Assembly (NCBI GenBank): GCA_964594045.1
Contig: CAZQKR010000001.1
Location: 62,001 to 126,000 of the forward strand
Length of the DNA stretch: 64,000 bases
Source of the DNA: UBA2365 sp964594045
GTDB lineage: Bacteria; Bacteroidota; Bacteroidia; Chitinophagales; Saprospiraceae
Direction of reading: 5' to 3'
Shown here: piece after piece, positions 16,659 through 25,083 of the stretch
Position numbering within the stretch: the stretch's first letter is position 1
Layout: every line of letters begins with the position of its first letter
Notes under the pieces: model-generated
Told to the model about the DNA's origin: nothing
Databases searched by the model: none
Seen by the model: only the letters and a program-made list of their open reading frames with translations
Program-made: the position numbers and the translations under genes

Positions 16659-17435
16659 TCAACTGACCAGCAACCGGAGCAATTCTTCCGCCTTCCGTCT
16701 TGATGCGATCAATTCTGTTTCGTCATCCAGCAGTATGATTTTATCGTCTGTTTTATATGTTTTCAGGTGATTGAGGTTGATGATGACCTGCTCGGAGATT
16801 CTTAAAAACGATTTATTTCGTGAAAACAGTTTTTCGTAATGCTTCAGACTTTCTGCTGTTGGCAAACAGTGTTTTTCCGTATTCTTTCTGAAATACACGG
16901 TGCTGATCTTGTCTTTTAATTCTATATAATAGATCATATTAGTATCAACATAATCCAGTTTACCGTTCATGCGCCTGATGGCAACTTTCTGTTTGAGTAA
17001 TTGTTCTGTCAACTCTTCAACGCTGGTCTCGATTTTGGACAGTCGCTGTTCAATTTTTCGTTTTTCAATTTTTACTTTTGCCCTGTCAATAGCTTCAAAC
17101 AGTTTATCCGGGTCGATGGGTTTCAGTACGTATTCCACTGCAGCATACCTCAGCGCTTTATGGACATTTTCCAAGGTGTAGTAGGCAGTGGTAAAAATGA
17201 TGGACATGCCTTCCAGTTTCTGCCTGTCAACCTGCTCAAGAAGTTTGAAAACGACTTCATCCTGCAGCTGGATATCCAGAAAAAGCAATTCAGGATTGAA
17301 CTGGCGTATAGCCAACAAGCCCGCCTGAACGTTTTTAGCGATACCTGCAATTTCTATCTTTTCAGGATAAGATTCAAGATGGGAAACCAGCACCCTGATC
17401 GCCGAATTGTTGTCCTCAATTATCACTGCTTTCAT
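16659..17435 (-). CDS. LytTR-family response regulator
   Basis: This is a 258-residue DNA-binding response regulator. The receiver domain covers residues 1-120, with acidic pocket E7-D8, the phosphorylation site D54 in LLFLDIQLQ and the lysine in YVLKPIDPD. A coiled linker (residues about 120-148, KRKIEQRLSKIETSVEELTEQL) joins it to a C-terminal LytTR DNA-binding domain (MIYYIELKDKISTVYF ... RISEQVIINLNHLKTYK). It overlaps the upstream sensor kinase gene by 20 bases and is translationally coupled with it. LytTR regulators bind two 9-bp direct repeats one helical double-turn apart; a candidate is present upstream of the divergent operon. Confidence 0.93.
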   Translation of the reverse strand: MKAVIIEDNNSAIRVLVSHLESYPEKIEIAGIAKNVQAGLLAIRQFNPELLFLDIQLQDEVVFKLLEQVDRQKLEGMSIIFTTAYYTLENVHKALRYAAVEYVLKPIDPDKLFEAIDRAKVKIEKRKIEQRLSKIETSVEELTEQLLKQKVAIRRMNGKLDYVDTNMIYYIELKDKISTVYFRKNTEKHCLPTAESLKHYEKLFSRNKSFLRISEQVIINLNHLKTYKTDDKIILLDDETELIASRRKAEELLRLLVS

Positions 17436-20379
17436 AATCTGTTATTATGTTTACGATCGTACCTTGGGGATCATTGTGGGTAATCCCAAAAGTGTAATCA
17501 ATTCCTAATTTTTTAAATAATTCAGAACGTTCCTGAGCAAGTTGCAGACCCAATGACATCGGAGATCTTTCCTTTTTTGACAAAAATCCGATCCCGTTAT
17601 CAATTACCTTGATATTCAATGATTTTCCCTTAAACTTAACGAGTATTTTGATCTCACAATCTTTGGTTTTATCATTAAAGGCATGTTTCAAGGCGTTTTC
17701 GACAAAGGGTTGGATGGTCAATGAAGGTATTTTTGGATCACGCCTTAAAACATCCTCCCCTATCTCATATACCAATTGTATTTTTCTATCATTCTGCAGG
17801 TTGTGCAGATGAGCCAAATCCTTGATCAGTTCAATTTCTTCTGATAAACTGATGAACGGTAGCGAATTGTCTTTGTGATTTTTTTTGCCCTGAACCAATA
17901 TCCTCCTGAAAATATTCGATAACCTAACCACCATTTTACTACCCTCTTCCCGGGAATTGTGCATGATCACATCCTGCAGCACTGTCAATGCATTGAACAT
18001 AAAATGCGGATTGAAATATGCCTGTATCAATTCCAAACGGTTGCGGATCAATTGATTCTGTAAATTATTGGTTCTCAGTTGCCTGTATCTGTGAGCAACC
18101 AACAATCCTGCAACAGAAATGAACATCAGCCCTGTCAGGATGTAAATTGTATACAAGGTGGTTTTACGCTTCCAGAACGGCACATAGGCTTGTATCAAAA
18201 CTTGTCTTGAGATACTGCTTTCCGTATCTATTAATTGACAGGCAGCTTCAATCAGTATCTTGTTGATACCATTGTCAAGTTTGCGCAATATGAGTTCATC
18301 AGATGAATGATAACCTGAAAAATCGCCATCATTTACTTTAAATCTGAATTGCCATGGTAATCCTGAATGGTCTGCTACAGATAATTTCAAAACGGCATCC
18401 TCAGTATCTATAATGAACTTGTATTGCTGATCATTTGTGAAATGACTTGTCCTCCCATTAATAGATAAAACGTTTATCGCAGGTTTGTTCCTGATCAATT
18501 CAATGCGTGCAAGGTCAAGCTTTTGGACACCATGACTCGAAGGCAGCCACAACTGATTCCCATTCATTACAGCCATGCCATTCTCACTTGGTTCATATAG
18601 TTTTAATCCTGATCTTTCATCAAAATAGTAGCTGACTTTAAATGGCTGTTCATTGATATCCAGAATGATCAGTTTGTTTTGTCCAACTATAACTAATATG
18701 GAATCTGAAAGACATTGTATTTGATTGATCCTGAAATCAATAATTTCAGGCAATATTGAATAAAACTGATTCCTATTGTGATCAAACTGAACCAGTCCGC
18801 ACGTTCCTCCAACCCAAATATGATTTTCCGATCTTGCTATGGAAACTGCTCCAAAACATGGAAAATTTCCCTCATCGTAAGTATATAACCGACTCTTTTT
18901 AGATTTTTGATGGATGCTCTGAACACCAAGCTTTCCTGCGATCCAGATATTGCCATCCTTTGTGATCTCCAGATCATTCATATTTGAATTTCCCAAAACC
19001 TTTCGGCTGACCTGAAGGGTGTCCGTGAATTTTTTCATATCAGGATCAAAGGCAAAGAGGTACTCGCTACCAACCCAGAATAGTTTTCTTTCATCATCGT
19101 AAGCAAAAGCCTCTGCTGCTGTGGTCAATTGAAAGAACTTGACTGATCCATTCTTTTTGGAGAACATATAAAACCCGTTCTGACTTCCAAACAAAACAAA
19201 GTCTTTATTTTGACCATAATTTGTAAGCAATTGCGGCTCGGCCGGGACGCTTTCAGGGAGCGGTGGCAATTTGAATCGTGTAATTTTCCGGGTTTCTGTA
19301 TCCAGTTTGAATAGACCATTTTTATAACACCCGATCAATACATTTTTAGTATCCACAGGCACTGCTGCCCACGGCAGGTCGCTTTCAGGTATACGAACAT
19401 TTTTCAGACCGTTACGGTGGATGACAACAAATCCGCTGTCTGTAGCCAAAAATGTTTTACCAGGAATATTGACCACAAACCGGTAATGATAAAAATCTAG
19501 GTTTTGGGGTGGTAGATATCCAGAACTACTTTTTAGGTACAAATCGGCTTTGACTCCAACAATAATCTCTGGAGCAAATTCAGCAAGCGGAATGAATACC
19601 TTACTACCCTGGTCATATTTTGCGACAAGATGTAACCGGTCATTCACCAATCTATAAATCTCCTGAATTTCTAAACCGATGGATCGGTAAAAGCAGATTT
19701 CAGGGTTGATGGCTGACCGGTTTTGTGACGGGTCAATTTTTTCATCGGGAACAAAGGGAGTTTCAATTATGCTTAATGTTCCGGAATCAAAATCAAATTT
19801 TAAAAGGGTATTCTGATGCGTAAATATATACATGTGATCCCAACCGGGATTTCCCCAGACCTGTTTGAACCTGATATTCGCCAGTTGTGGATAAACTTCA
19901 GCAACCGGAACAATACGATCCTGTTTAAAGATCAGGATATCATGTTGATGATGCTTGATCCAGATATACCCATTTTTATCTCCCAATTCAACGAATGATT
20001 TTCGGGTATAACTGAATTTGGGTAATTCAAAGAAAGTTATTTTATCACCCGAATACCTGAAAAATTGCGTTTCTGTCGTTCCGTAGAGAATGTCATCGCA
20101 ACTGATCAGGCTGGTCACATACTGTTCGGCTAACAGTCCTGCATCTTTAAAGGTGTGAATTCCTGTGCCGTCATATACGCTGATCCCTCCTTGTGTTCCG
20201 ATCCAAACCCGTTGGTGTTCATCCACATAAATAGCCCTGACCTGCATCTGTGCAAGTCCGTCGGAAACAGTAAATAAATTGTATGGATAGGAAGTTGAAA
20301 ACTCCTGCCCATAGCTCAATACAACGGCGAAAAGAATGCACGTTGCCAGCAATGTCCCTTTCAGAAAAGCCATGGTCAA
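17416..20379 (-). CDS. LytS-type sensor histidine kinase with periplasmic beta-propeller
   Basis: This is a 987-residue membrane sensor. It has a signal peptide (residues 1-24), a large periplasmic part made of two-component-regulator propeller repeats (for example DGLAQMQVRAIYVDEHQRVWIG and TKDGNIWIAGKLGVQSIH), then a Y_Y_Y-like Ig segment, one transmembrane helix at about 741-763, and a His_kinase domain with H792 in YFNPHFMFNAL. The ATPase part has VENALKHAF (about 893-901) and DNGIGF (about 927). Autophosphorylation and transfer to the LytTR regulator encoded next are expected. Propeller sensors of this type often detect surface or polysaccharide signals, but the ligand here is unknown. 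Confidence 0.9.
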   Translation of the reverse strand: MTMAFLKGTLLATCILFAVVLSYGQEFSTSYPYNLFTVSDGLAQMQVRAIYVDEHQRVWIGTQGGISVYDGTGIHTFKDAGLLAEQYVTSLISCDDILYGTTETQFFRYSGDKITFFELPKFSYTRKSFVELGDKNGYIWIKHHQHDILIFKQDRIVPVAEVYPQLANIRFKQVWGNPGWDHMYIFTHQNTLLKFDFDSGTLSIIETPFVPDEKIDPSQNRSAINPEICFYRSIGLEIQEIYRLVNDRLHLVAKYDQGSKVFIPLAEFAPEIIVGVKADLYLKSSSGYLPPQNLDFYHYRFVVNIPGKTFLATDSGFVVIHRNGLKNVRIPESDLPWAAVPVDTKNVLIGCYKNGLFKLDTETRKITRFKLPPLPESVPAEPQLLTNYGQNKDFVLFGSQNGFYMFSKKNGSVKFFQLTTAAEAFAYDDERKLFWVGSEYLFAFDPDMKKFTDTLQVSRKVLGNSNMNDLEITKDGNIWIAGKLGVQSIHQKSKKSRLYTYDEGNFPCFGAVSIARSENHIWVGGTCGLVQFDHNRNQFYSILPEIIDFRINQIQCLSDSILVIVGQNKLIILDINEQPFKVSYYFDERSGLKLYEPSENGMAVMNGNQLWLPSSHGVQKLDLARIELIRNKPAINVLSINGRTSHFTNDQQYKFIIDTEDAVLKLSVADHSGLPWQFRFKVNDGDFSGYHSSDELILRKLDNGINKILIEAACQLIDTESSISRQVLIQAYVPFWKRKTTLYTIYILTGLMFISVAGLLVAHRYRQLRTNNLQNQLIRNRLELIQAYFNPHFMFNALTVLQDVIMHNSREEGSKMVVRLSNIFRRILVQGKKNHKDNSLPFISLSEEIELIKDLAHLHNLQNDRKIQLVYEIGEDVLRRDPKIPSLTIQPFVENALKHAFNDKTKDCEIKILVKFKGKSLNIKVIDNGIGFLSKKERSPMSLGLQLAQERSELFKKLGIDYTFGITHNDPQGTIVNIITDYESSDN

Positions 20380-20944
20380 ATTTACAACTATAATTTTAAT
20401 CCAAATCAGGAAGAAGGGTTGTTAAATGGTCATTTTATCCACTTAAACAGCTTATCTCACCATCTAAGGAATTGAATGAACCAGTCAGGTAGTATTTCAA
20501 AAAAAAGGTATTTTCTCTTGGTAATTTTACGGATGTTAAAATTCTGATTGCAGGGTTTATTTTACAACATTAGGAATATGATTTAGAGGTAATTAATGCT
20601 TAGTATTTATGTGTTATCACTTCTTTGTTATCCCCATGAATACCATATGACCTATGAGTTACTAAAAAAAAAATTGATTTGATTTTTGCTAATGTTGATT
20701 TGGTATGAAACATAGATGATATTAGATAGAATTTCTTATGTGTTGCTTCTGATTGTAATGCAAAAACAATATAATATTCTCGGGAATCAATAATTAATAA
20801 CATATTGAATAGCAATATATTAATATGAATTTTAAGCATTCAGGAACAATCATTCTTCGGTCAGTTAACCGGGAATGCAGTCCTTTGTCCCTATAATTGA
20901 ATAACATCCATATCCGGGACTGGTGTGGAAAAAAATAATTCAAA
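20380..20944. promoter_or_regulatory. Divergent regulatory region with LytTR-like direct repeat
   Basis: This AT-rich region separates the sensor kinase from the divergent exported-protein operon and holds no gene. TTGATTTG occurs at 20674-20681 and again at 20695-20702, an exact 21-bp period that fits LytTR half-site spacing. Closer to the operon lie an imperfect dyad with arms CGGT/ACCG (about 20857-20870) and TATAATTG (20892-20899), one mismatch from the TAnnTTTG -7 box, 46 bases before the first ATG. Confidence 0.4.
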
Positions 20945-21535
20945 ATGAAAAAGCAAATTATGCTCGGATTAATCTTCTGTTTTGGCTTGTTACTTGTTTT
21001 TTATCAAAATGGGATCAGTCAGACAAAAACCAAAGATGAACTAAAAGCTGAACGTGAAGTTTTGAAATCAGAAATGAAATCAAAGGAAGTTATGAATCGT
21101 TATACCAAATTAGAAAAATTGAAAGACCCGGGAATATGTGGTTTGAGCACTGTTGATGCCCTTGCAACCAGTTCCACAACTATGTTACTTTCAACAAAGG
21201 AAAACAACAAAATCTTACCTGAATTGTACAAAAGAACGATTGGAGAGACTGTAGATGGTGTAACTGATGTAACCGTCAAAAAACCTAAACTGGAAGAACT
21301 TGTCGTCTTAGGCACAAATATAACTCAACAAATTTTGGCAGTTGCAGAATTATCCAAAACAATTCCTAAAGCTTCCGAGGAGGTAAAACAAGCTAAAGCA
21401 ATGCAAGCAGTACAAGCAACAAAATCCTTAAATTACTCAAAAGATGCCATAGCTTTACTTGCCCCTGAATTGGAACTCAATTTAAAAATTGTCAATCACC
21501 TCATCGATACTTTAAAAACCGCAAACAATATGTGA
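20945..21535 (+). CDS. Exported protein of unknown function, first gene of the CsgG-like operon
   Basis: This is a 196-residue protein with a signal peptide (MKKQIMLGLIFCFGLLLVFYQNGISQ). The mature part starts with a charged helical stretch (TKTKDELKAEREVLKSEMKSKEVMNRYTKLEKLK) and continues mostly alpha-helical with alanine-rich runs such as EEVKQAKAMQAVQATKS, so a helical bundle or coiled coil in the periplasm is likely. No family is recognised. It starts an operon of five rightward genes with tight spacing, and its stop lies 2 bases before the ATG of the CsgG-like gene. Its position suggests an accessory or stabilising subunit, which is inference only. Confidence 0.8.
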   Translation: MKKQIMLGLIFCFGLLLVFYQNGISQTKTKDELKAEREVLKSEMKSKEVMNRYTKLEKLKDPGICGLSTVDALATSSTTMLLSTKENNKILPELYKRTIGETVDGVTDVTVKKPKLEELVVLGTNITQQILAVAELSKTIPKASEEVKQAKAMQAVQATKSLNYSKDAIALLAPELELNLKIVNHLIDTLKTANNM

Positions 21536-21537
21536 TA

Positions 21538-22362
21538 ATGAGATTATTATGTATTTTATTCTGTCTTGTGAATAGCTTGATCGGCTATTCACAAGCGGAT
21601 GCAAAACCAATTGTTGGAGTAGCGGAATTCACCGCTGAAGTTGATTCGAAATTTGCCAATGCGGTCGCTGAAAAGGTTGTTCAGGTTGTCACGAATACCA
21701 AACGCTTCACTGTTGTGGACAGAACAAGCTATGAAAAAGTAAGGGAAGAACTTGAATTTCAAAAATCAGAAGCGTTTCTGGATAGTAAAAACAGAATAAA
21801 GCAAGACGCAGCATTGGCAGCCCAATATATGATCATTGGACACATTGTCAAAATGAATGTATATGCCATGAAAAATGATGATGGCAGTGTCAAAGGTTAT
21901 AAGTCAAGTGCCGCCTTCACCCTAAAAGTTAATGATGTAGAATCCGGTTCAACAACGGAAGCTACAAGTTTTCAGACTCAGGTCAGCCAATTGATGTTTT
22001 CTCCTGAAAGTTCTGTCAATGAAGCCCTGAAATCCATTGAATCAGACTTGACTTCCTATTTTTTGAAGACATTTCCTTTGAAAACAAGAATTGTTAAAAT
22101 TATCGAAATCAAAAAAGATGCAGCTGTTAAAGTTTTGATTTCTGGAGGAACTGCATCCGGACTGACTACAGGAGACAAACTATCTGTAGAAAAAATTGAA
22201 CTTATTGAAGGAAAGCCATATCCTACACAAATCGGTGAATTGAAAGTACTTAAAATAGCAGGAGATGATTTTTCAGTATGTGCTGTACAAAAAGGTGGCA
22301 AAGAAATATTGTCAGGGTTCAATACCGCAGAAAAATTATCCTGTAAATTAATTATGAAGTAG
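21538..22362 (+). CDS. CsgG/HfaB-like lipoprotein-family protein
   Basis: This 274-residue exported protein has a signal peptide (MRLLCILFCLVNSLIGYSQ) and then a CsgG-type domain: PIVGVAEFTAEVDSKFANA, VVTNTKRFTVVDRTSYEKV, EELEFQKSEAF and AAQYMIIGHIVKMNVY follow the usual order of this family (PVAVLDF, R-F-x-V-V-R, Q-x-G, YIITG). The C-terminal third has a beta-rich segment (LISGGTASGLTTGDKLSVEK) seen in related outer-membrane-associated proteins. CsgG itself forms the curli secretion pore; the signal peptide here has no lipobox cysteine, so it may be a soluble periplasmic relative such as LpoB-type regulators. The ATG at 21538 was chosen over the GTG at 21532, which overlaps the previous stop. 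Confidence 0.78.
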   Translation: MRLLCILFCLVNSLIGYSQADAKPIVGVAEFTAEVDSKFANAVAEKVVQVVTNTKRFTVVDRTSYEKVREELEFQKSEAFLDSKNRIKQDAALAAQYMIIGHIVKMNVYAMKNDDGSVKGYKSSAAFTLKVNDVESGSTTEATSFQTQVSQLMFSPESSVNEALKSIESDLTSYFLKTFPLKTRIVKIIEIKKDAAVKVLISGGTASGLTTGDKLSVEKIELIEGKPYPTQIGELKVLKIAGDDFSVCAVQKGGKEILSGFNTAEKLSCKLIMK

Positions 22363-22838
22363 TGAAAAAGAAATTTCTTTTTGGTAAAGCATGGATGATT
22401 ATGATTTTGATCATGCTGATTTCGCATAGCTGCAACAGAAAGATTATGCCAACGGCAGAAGCTAATTATTTATCCGGTGATGAAAGAACCGTCACAATGA
22501 GGGTAGTTGGAATTGGAATAACCCGCTACGAAGCCATTTTTCAAGCTGAAAAGAATGCCTTTAATGTTCTATTTTTCAGAGGTTTGCCTGAATCGCAACA
22601 AAAAATTCCGCTGATCAGCACAAATGAAACTGATGAAATCAATCAACATGAAACATTCTTTGAGCATTTTTTCCTTGACAGAAGACACAAATCGTTTATA
22701 ATGTCCTCAGTTCCTGTAACCGAATTTACAAGATATAAATGCATTTATAAGCGTGTCGCCGTAGACATCAGGATTAACCTGGACGCTTTGAGAAGAGATT
22801 TGGAAAATAACGGGATCATCAGAAAATTTGGATACTAA
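22362..22838 (+). CDS. Small lipoprotein, LPP20-like
   Basis: This 158-residue putative lipoprotein has the signal MKKKFLFGKAWMIMILIMLISHSC with lipobox cysteine C24. The GTG start overlaps the TAG of the CsgG-like gene by one base, a sign of translational coupling. The mature part contains VGIGITRYEAIFQAEKNAFNVLFFRG, which resembles the Ala-rich helix of LPP20/LpoB-associated proteins found beside CsgG-like genes (a glycine-led strand followed by an EAxxxAxxxAxxxL helix). The C-terminus is basic. It is likely an outer-membrane-anchored partner of the CsgG-like protein. Homology to LPP20 is by pattern only and needs a profile search. Confidence 0.7.
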   Translation: MKKKFLFGKAWMIMILIMLISHSCNRKIMPTAEANYLSGDERTVTMRVVGIGITRYEAIFQAEKNAFNVLFFRGLPESQQKIPLISTNETDEINQHETFFEHFFLDRRHKSFIMSSVPVTEFTRYKCIYKRVAVDIRINLDALRRDLENNGIIRKFGY

Positions 22839-22848
22839 CTTTACTAAA

Positions 22849-23748
22849 ATGAAAAGATTATTTTTAGGTTTAATTATAATGGGAATAGCAATGATAAGCC
22901 CTTCTTTGGGGCAGCAAACTCCCGTTTCCGGTGGAGATCAGTCAGTCACTGTGCAACCAAAAATAATGGTCATTCCATTTGTAAAGGAGGGGGAAGATTT
23001 ACGTACAGTATTGGAAAAAGATGAAAATAAAAGGATTGCTATAGCTGTCATTAAAGCCGGATTCGACAATAGAGGTTTCACAACTGTTGATTTTGTTGCC
23101 AAATTAAAAGCAGCAAAAGACAACAATGCTTTTACTTCAGATAATCAGACTGATATCAAATCACAGATCATTCAAATGTCAGGCGCTGACATTTATGTGC
23201 AATCCGAAGTGATCGTTGAGACAGGACAATCTGGCAATTCAGTGAAGGTGATCCTGACAGCGTTTGAAGTTTCTACAGGTAATTCATTATCCAATAAAGT
23301 AGGTGAAAGTGGAAGATTCTATACTGAGGATTTCAATAAACTTGCCATAAAAGCGACTGAAAGTTGTATAGATGACTTTTTAAATGTAATGCAGATCAAA
23401 TTCACTGAAATTGTCCAAAATGGAAAATCTGTAATCATAGATATCAGCTTCGATTCAGGTTCTTCATACAAAATGTCTTCTGAATTTGGAAGTGATGGAT
23501 TACCATTGTCTGACCAGATAGAATTATGGATGGAGGACAACGCATACAAAAACAATTACCATATACAGGGAACGACTGACTTGCGCATGATTTTCGACGA
23601 CGTCAAAATACCGCTCAAGGATCAGAAAACCGGCAATAACTACAACCCAAATAAATTTGCGCTGGAATTATTCAAGTTCTTTAAGGAGCTTGGACTGCAG
23701 ACTACTAAAGATATCAAGGGGAATACAATTTACATTACCATAAAATAA
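22849..23748 (+). CDS. Exported protein, DUF6175-like
   Basis: This 299-residue protein has a signal peptide (MKRLFLGLIIMGIAMISPSLG) and a mature part that begins QQTPVSGGDQSVTVQPKIMVIPF. Residues about 35-140 again follow a CsgG-like pattern: PKIMVIPFVKEGEDLRTVLEKD, AGFDNRGFTTVDFVAK, MSGADIYVQSEVIVE. The C-terminal half carries an independent beta-alpha unit (GTTDLRMIFDDVKIPLKDQ). It resembles the DUF6175 group that occurs beside CsgG-like genes in Bacteroidota. The ATG at 22849 is preferred to a TTG at 22828. It lies 10 bases after the LPP20-like gene and 7 bases before the next gene. Confidence 0.72.
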   Translation: MKRLFLGLIIMGIAMISPSLGQQTPVSGGDQSVTVQPKIMVIPFVKEGEDLRTVLEKDENKRIAIAVIKAGFDNRGFTTVDFVAKLKAAKDNNAFTSDNQTDIKSQIIQMSGADIYVQSEVIVETGQSGNSVKVILTAFEVSTGNSLSNKVGESGRFYTEDFNKLAIKATESCIDDFLNVMQIKFTEIVQNGKSVIIDISFDSGSSYKMSSEFGSDGLPLSDQIELWMEDNAYKNNYHIQGTTDLRMIFDDVKIPLKDQKTGNNYNPNKFALELFKFFKELGLQTTKDIKGNTIYITIK

Positions 23749-23755
23749 AAGGATT

Positions 23756-24700
23756 ATGCAAAAGATATTTCCTATCATTTTTGCATTGTTATCAAGTTTC
23801 GGATCGATTGCACAGAATGCAGGAGATGTTGGAAAAATTGCCCTTTCGATCGTAGTACCAGAAAATGCAGAAGGTTTAGAACCGGCTCATACTTCAAAAC
23901 TGGAAACAAAGATCAGTCAAATAATTACCAAATACGGATTAGCTGCCACAGGATATGACAACAATTTTATCGTGTATCCAAAGTTGGCAATCTATGATAA
24001 TTCCGTTGTTGAAGGAGGCATGCAAAATATTATTATTATCACTGCGGACTTAAGTCTTTTCATGAAACAGGTGGATAATAACATCATGTATGCCACGGTG
24101 AACATACCGCTGAAAGGCAGCGGGTCAAACAAACAAAATGCCCTCACTAATGCCATTTCTATGATCCCGGTTGATCATCCTTCATTTAAAAAATTTGTTG
24201 AGACCGGGAAACTGAAAATAGTACAGTACTATGAAAGTAAATGCACGGACATTATCAAAAAATCTGATGCTTATGTTAAAATGAAAAAATATGAAGATGC
24301 CATAGGCTTACTGATGACTGTCCCAGAAGAGGTTTCCGAATGTCATCATAAAATTCTTGATAAAGCAGTAGTAGCTTACAAAGCTTACCAGACTCAAATT
24401 TGTTCTGAAATGATCCAGAAGGCAAAAACTTCTCTCGCAGCAAATGACTACAAAGGAGCTTTAAACATACTTTCAGAAATTGACCCCTCCTCTGCCTGTT
24501 ATAAAAGTGCTCAGGAATTGGCATCCATTGCCGGGTCAAAAATCGATGCTGAGGAAAAGAAGCGATGGGATTTTAAAATGAAGCAGTATAATGATGCTAT
24601 AAACCTGAAGAATAAACGTATACAGGCGATCAAAGAAATAGCAGTAGCTTATTATAAAAGCAGACCTACCACTGTGAATTATAATTACATTTTGTATTAA
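23756..24700 (+). CDS. Exported helical-repeat protein, last gene of the CsgG-like operon
   Basis: This 314-residue exported protein has a signal peptide (MQKIFPIIFALLSSFGSIAQ). Residues about 28-130 look like a beta-alpha CsgG-fold relative (GKIALSIVVPENAEGLEP, LETKISQIITKYGLAATGYDNNF, IIIITADLSLFMKQV). The rest is alpha-helical with two TPR-like repeats: AYVKMKKYEDAIGLLMTVPEEVSECH and AKTSLAANDYKGALNILSEIDPSSAC. TPR repeats point to protein-protein contacts. The segment after residue 263 is basic and coiled. No specific family is recognised. It is seven bases after the DUF6175-like gene, so all five genes form one operon. Confidence 0.75.
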   Translation: MQKIFPIIFALLSSFGSIAQNAGDVGKIALSIVVPENAEGLEPAHTSKLETKISQIITKYGLAATGYDNNFIVYPKLAIYDNSVVEGGMQNIIIITADLSLFMKQVDNNIMYATVNIPLKGSGSNKQNALTNAISMIPVDHPSFKKFVETGKLKIVQYYESKCTDIIKKSDAYVKMKKYEDAIGLLMTVPEEVSECHHKILDKAVVAYKAYQTQICSEMIQKAKTSLAANDYKGALNILSEIDPSSACYKSAQELASIAGSKIDAEEKKRWDFKMKQYNDAINLKNKRIQAIKEIAVAYYKSRPTTVNYNYILY

Positions 24701-24921
24701 AAGATTTATGTGTGACGGGTAAAAACAGGATTTTTAGTACCTCATCCTCTAATCGAAAGTTATTCCACATGTCGTCTTTTCTGACAATTACATTGAACAT
24801 TGTTGGCGTTATTGAATACTCAACTCATAAAAAAAATTTGTTTGAATTTACTTTCATCATAACTCCAATTAATGAATAAAAAGAGCCAAATGATCTGTCC
24901 GGATAGTTAAAAATGAAAAAA

Positions 24922-24943
24922 GGGGACAAAACAGGGAACAAAA
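24922..24943 (+). repeat. Right arm-like repeats of the island
   Basis: Two adjacent 11-bp units, GGGGACAAAAC and AGGGAACAAAA, match the pair at 14933-14957. They lie about 120 bases inside the tRNA-Lys boundary. Confidence 0.5.
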
Positions 24944-24973
24944 AACTTCCATTTCTTTCCACTTATTTCCAAT

Positions 24974-25017
24974 TTATCACTGATCCGAACCAAAAAAAGG
25001 CTCGGTATCAGTAATAA
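24974..25017. other. Long hairpin next to the island's right boundary
   Basis: An imperfect inverted repeat of about 18 bp (24974-24991 with 24999-25017, one bulge and two G-T pairs) encloses seven A residues. It lies between the arm-like repeats and the tRNA. It is not an ordinary terminator on the minus strand because no T tract follows the stem, although the loop is T-rich on that strand. Confidence 0.5.
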
Positions 25018-25061
25018 ATATGCTTTTTTTTTGAAATGAAATGAGGATGATGGTACACTTG

Positions 25062-25083
25062 TGTGATCTGGCTGGGATTTGAA
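25062..25083 (-). repeat. attR-like repeat inside tRNA-Lys
   Basis: Exact 22-bp match to 14856-14877. It comprises the last 20 nt of tRNA-Lys plus two downstream bases. Confidence 0.8.

Larger units (their letters stand above)
14856..25083. mobile_element. Putative genomic island integrated in the tRNA-Lys 3' end
   Basis: A 22-bp exact direct repeat bounds this 10.2-kb segment: 25062-25083 contains the last 20 nt of the intact tRNA-Lys(TTT), and 14856-14877 is an isolated copy of it. The left copy is followed by the terminator that would belong to the tRNA, so removing the segment restores a normal tRNA-terminator unit. G-rich arm-like repeats lie just inside each end (14933-14957 and 24922-24943). 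Cargo is a FISUMP protein, a small lipoprotein, a two-component system and a five-gene exported-protein operon. No integrase, transposase or conjugation gene is present, so it is either a remnant or moved by an enzyme encoded elsewhere. Confidence 0.75.

Noticed and set aside
20600..20839. 79-codon minus-strand frame in the divergent regulatory gap
   Set aside because: It is AT-driven, lacks any ordered motif and overlaps the probable regulatory elements.
20945..24700. A standard curli (csg) operon
   Set aside because: No CsgA/B-type repeats, no CsgE/F pattern, and the CsgG-like protein lacks the lipobox cysteine of the pore-forming CsgG.
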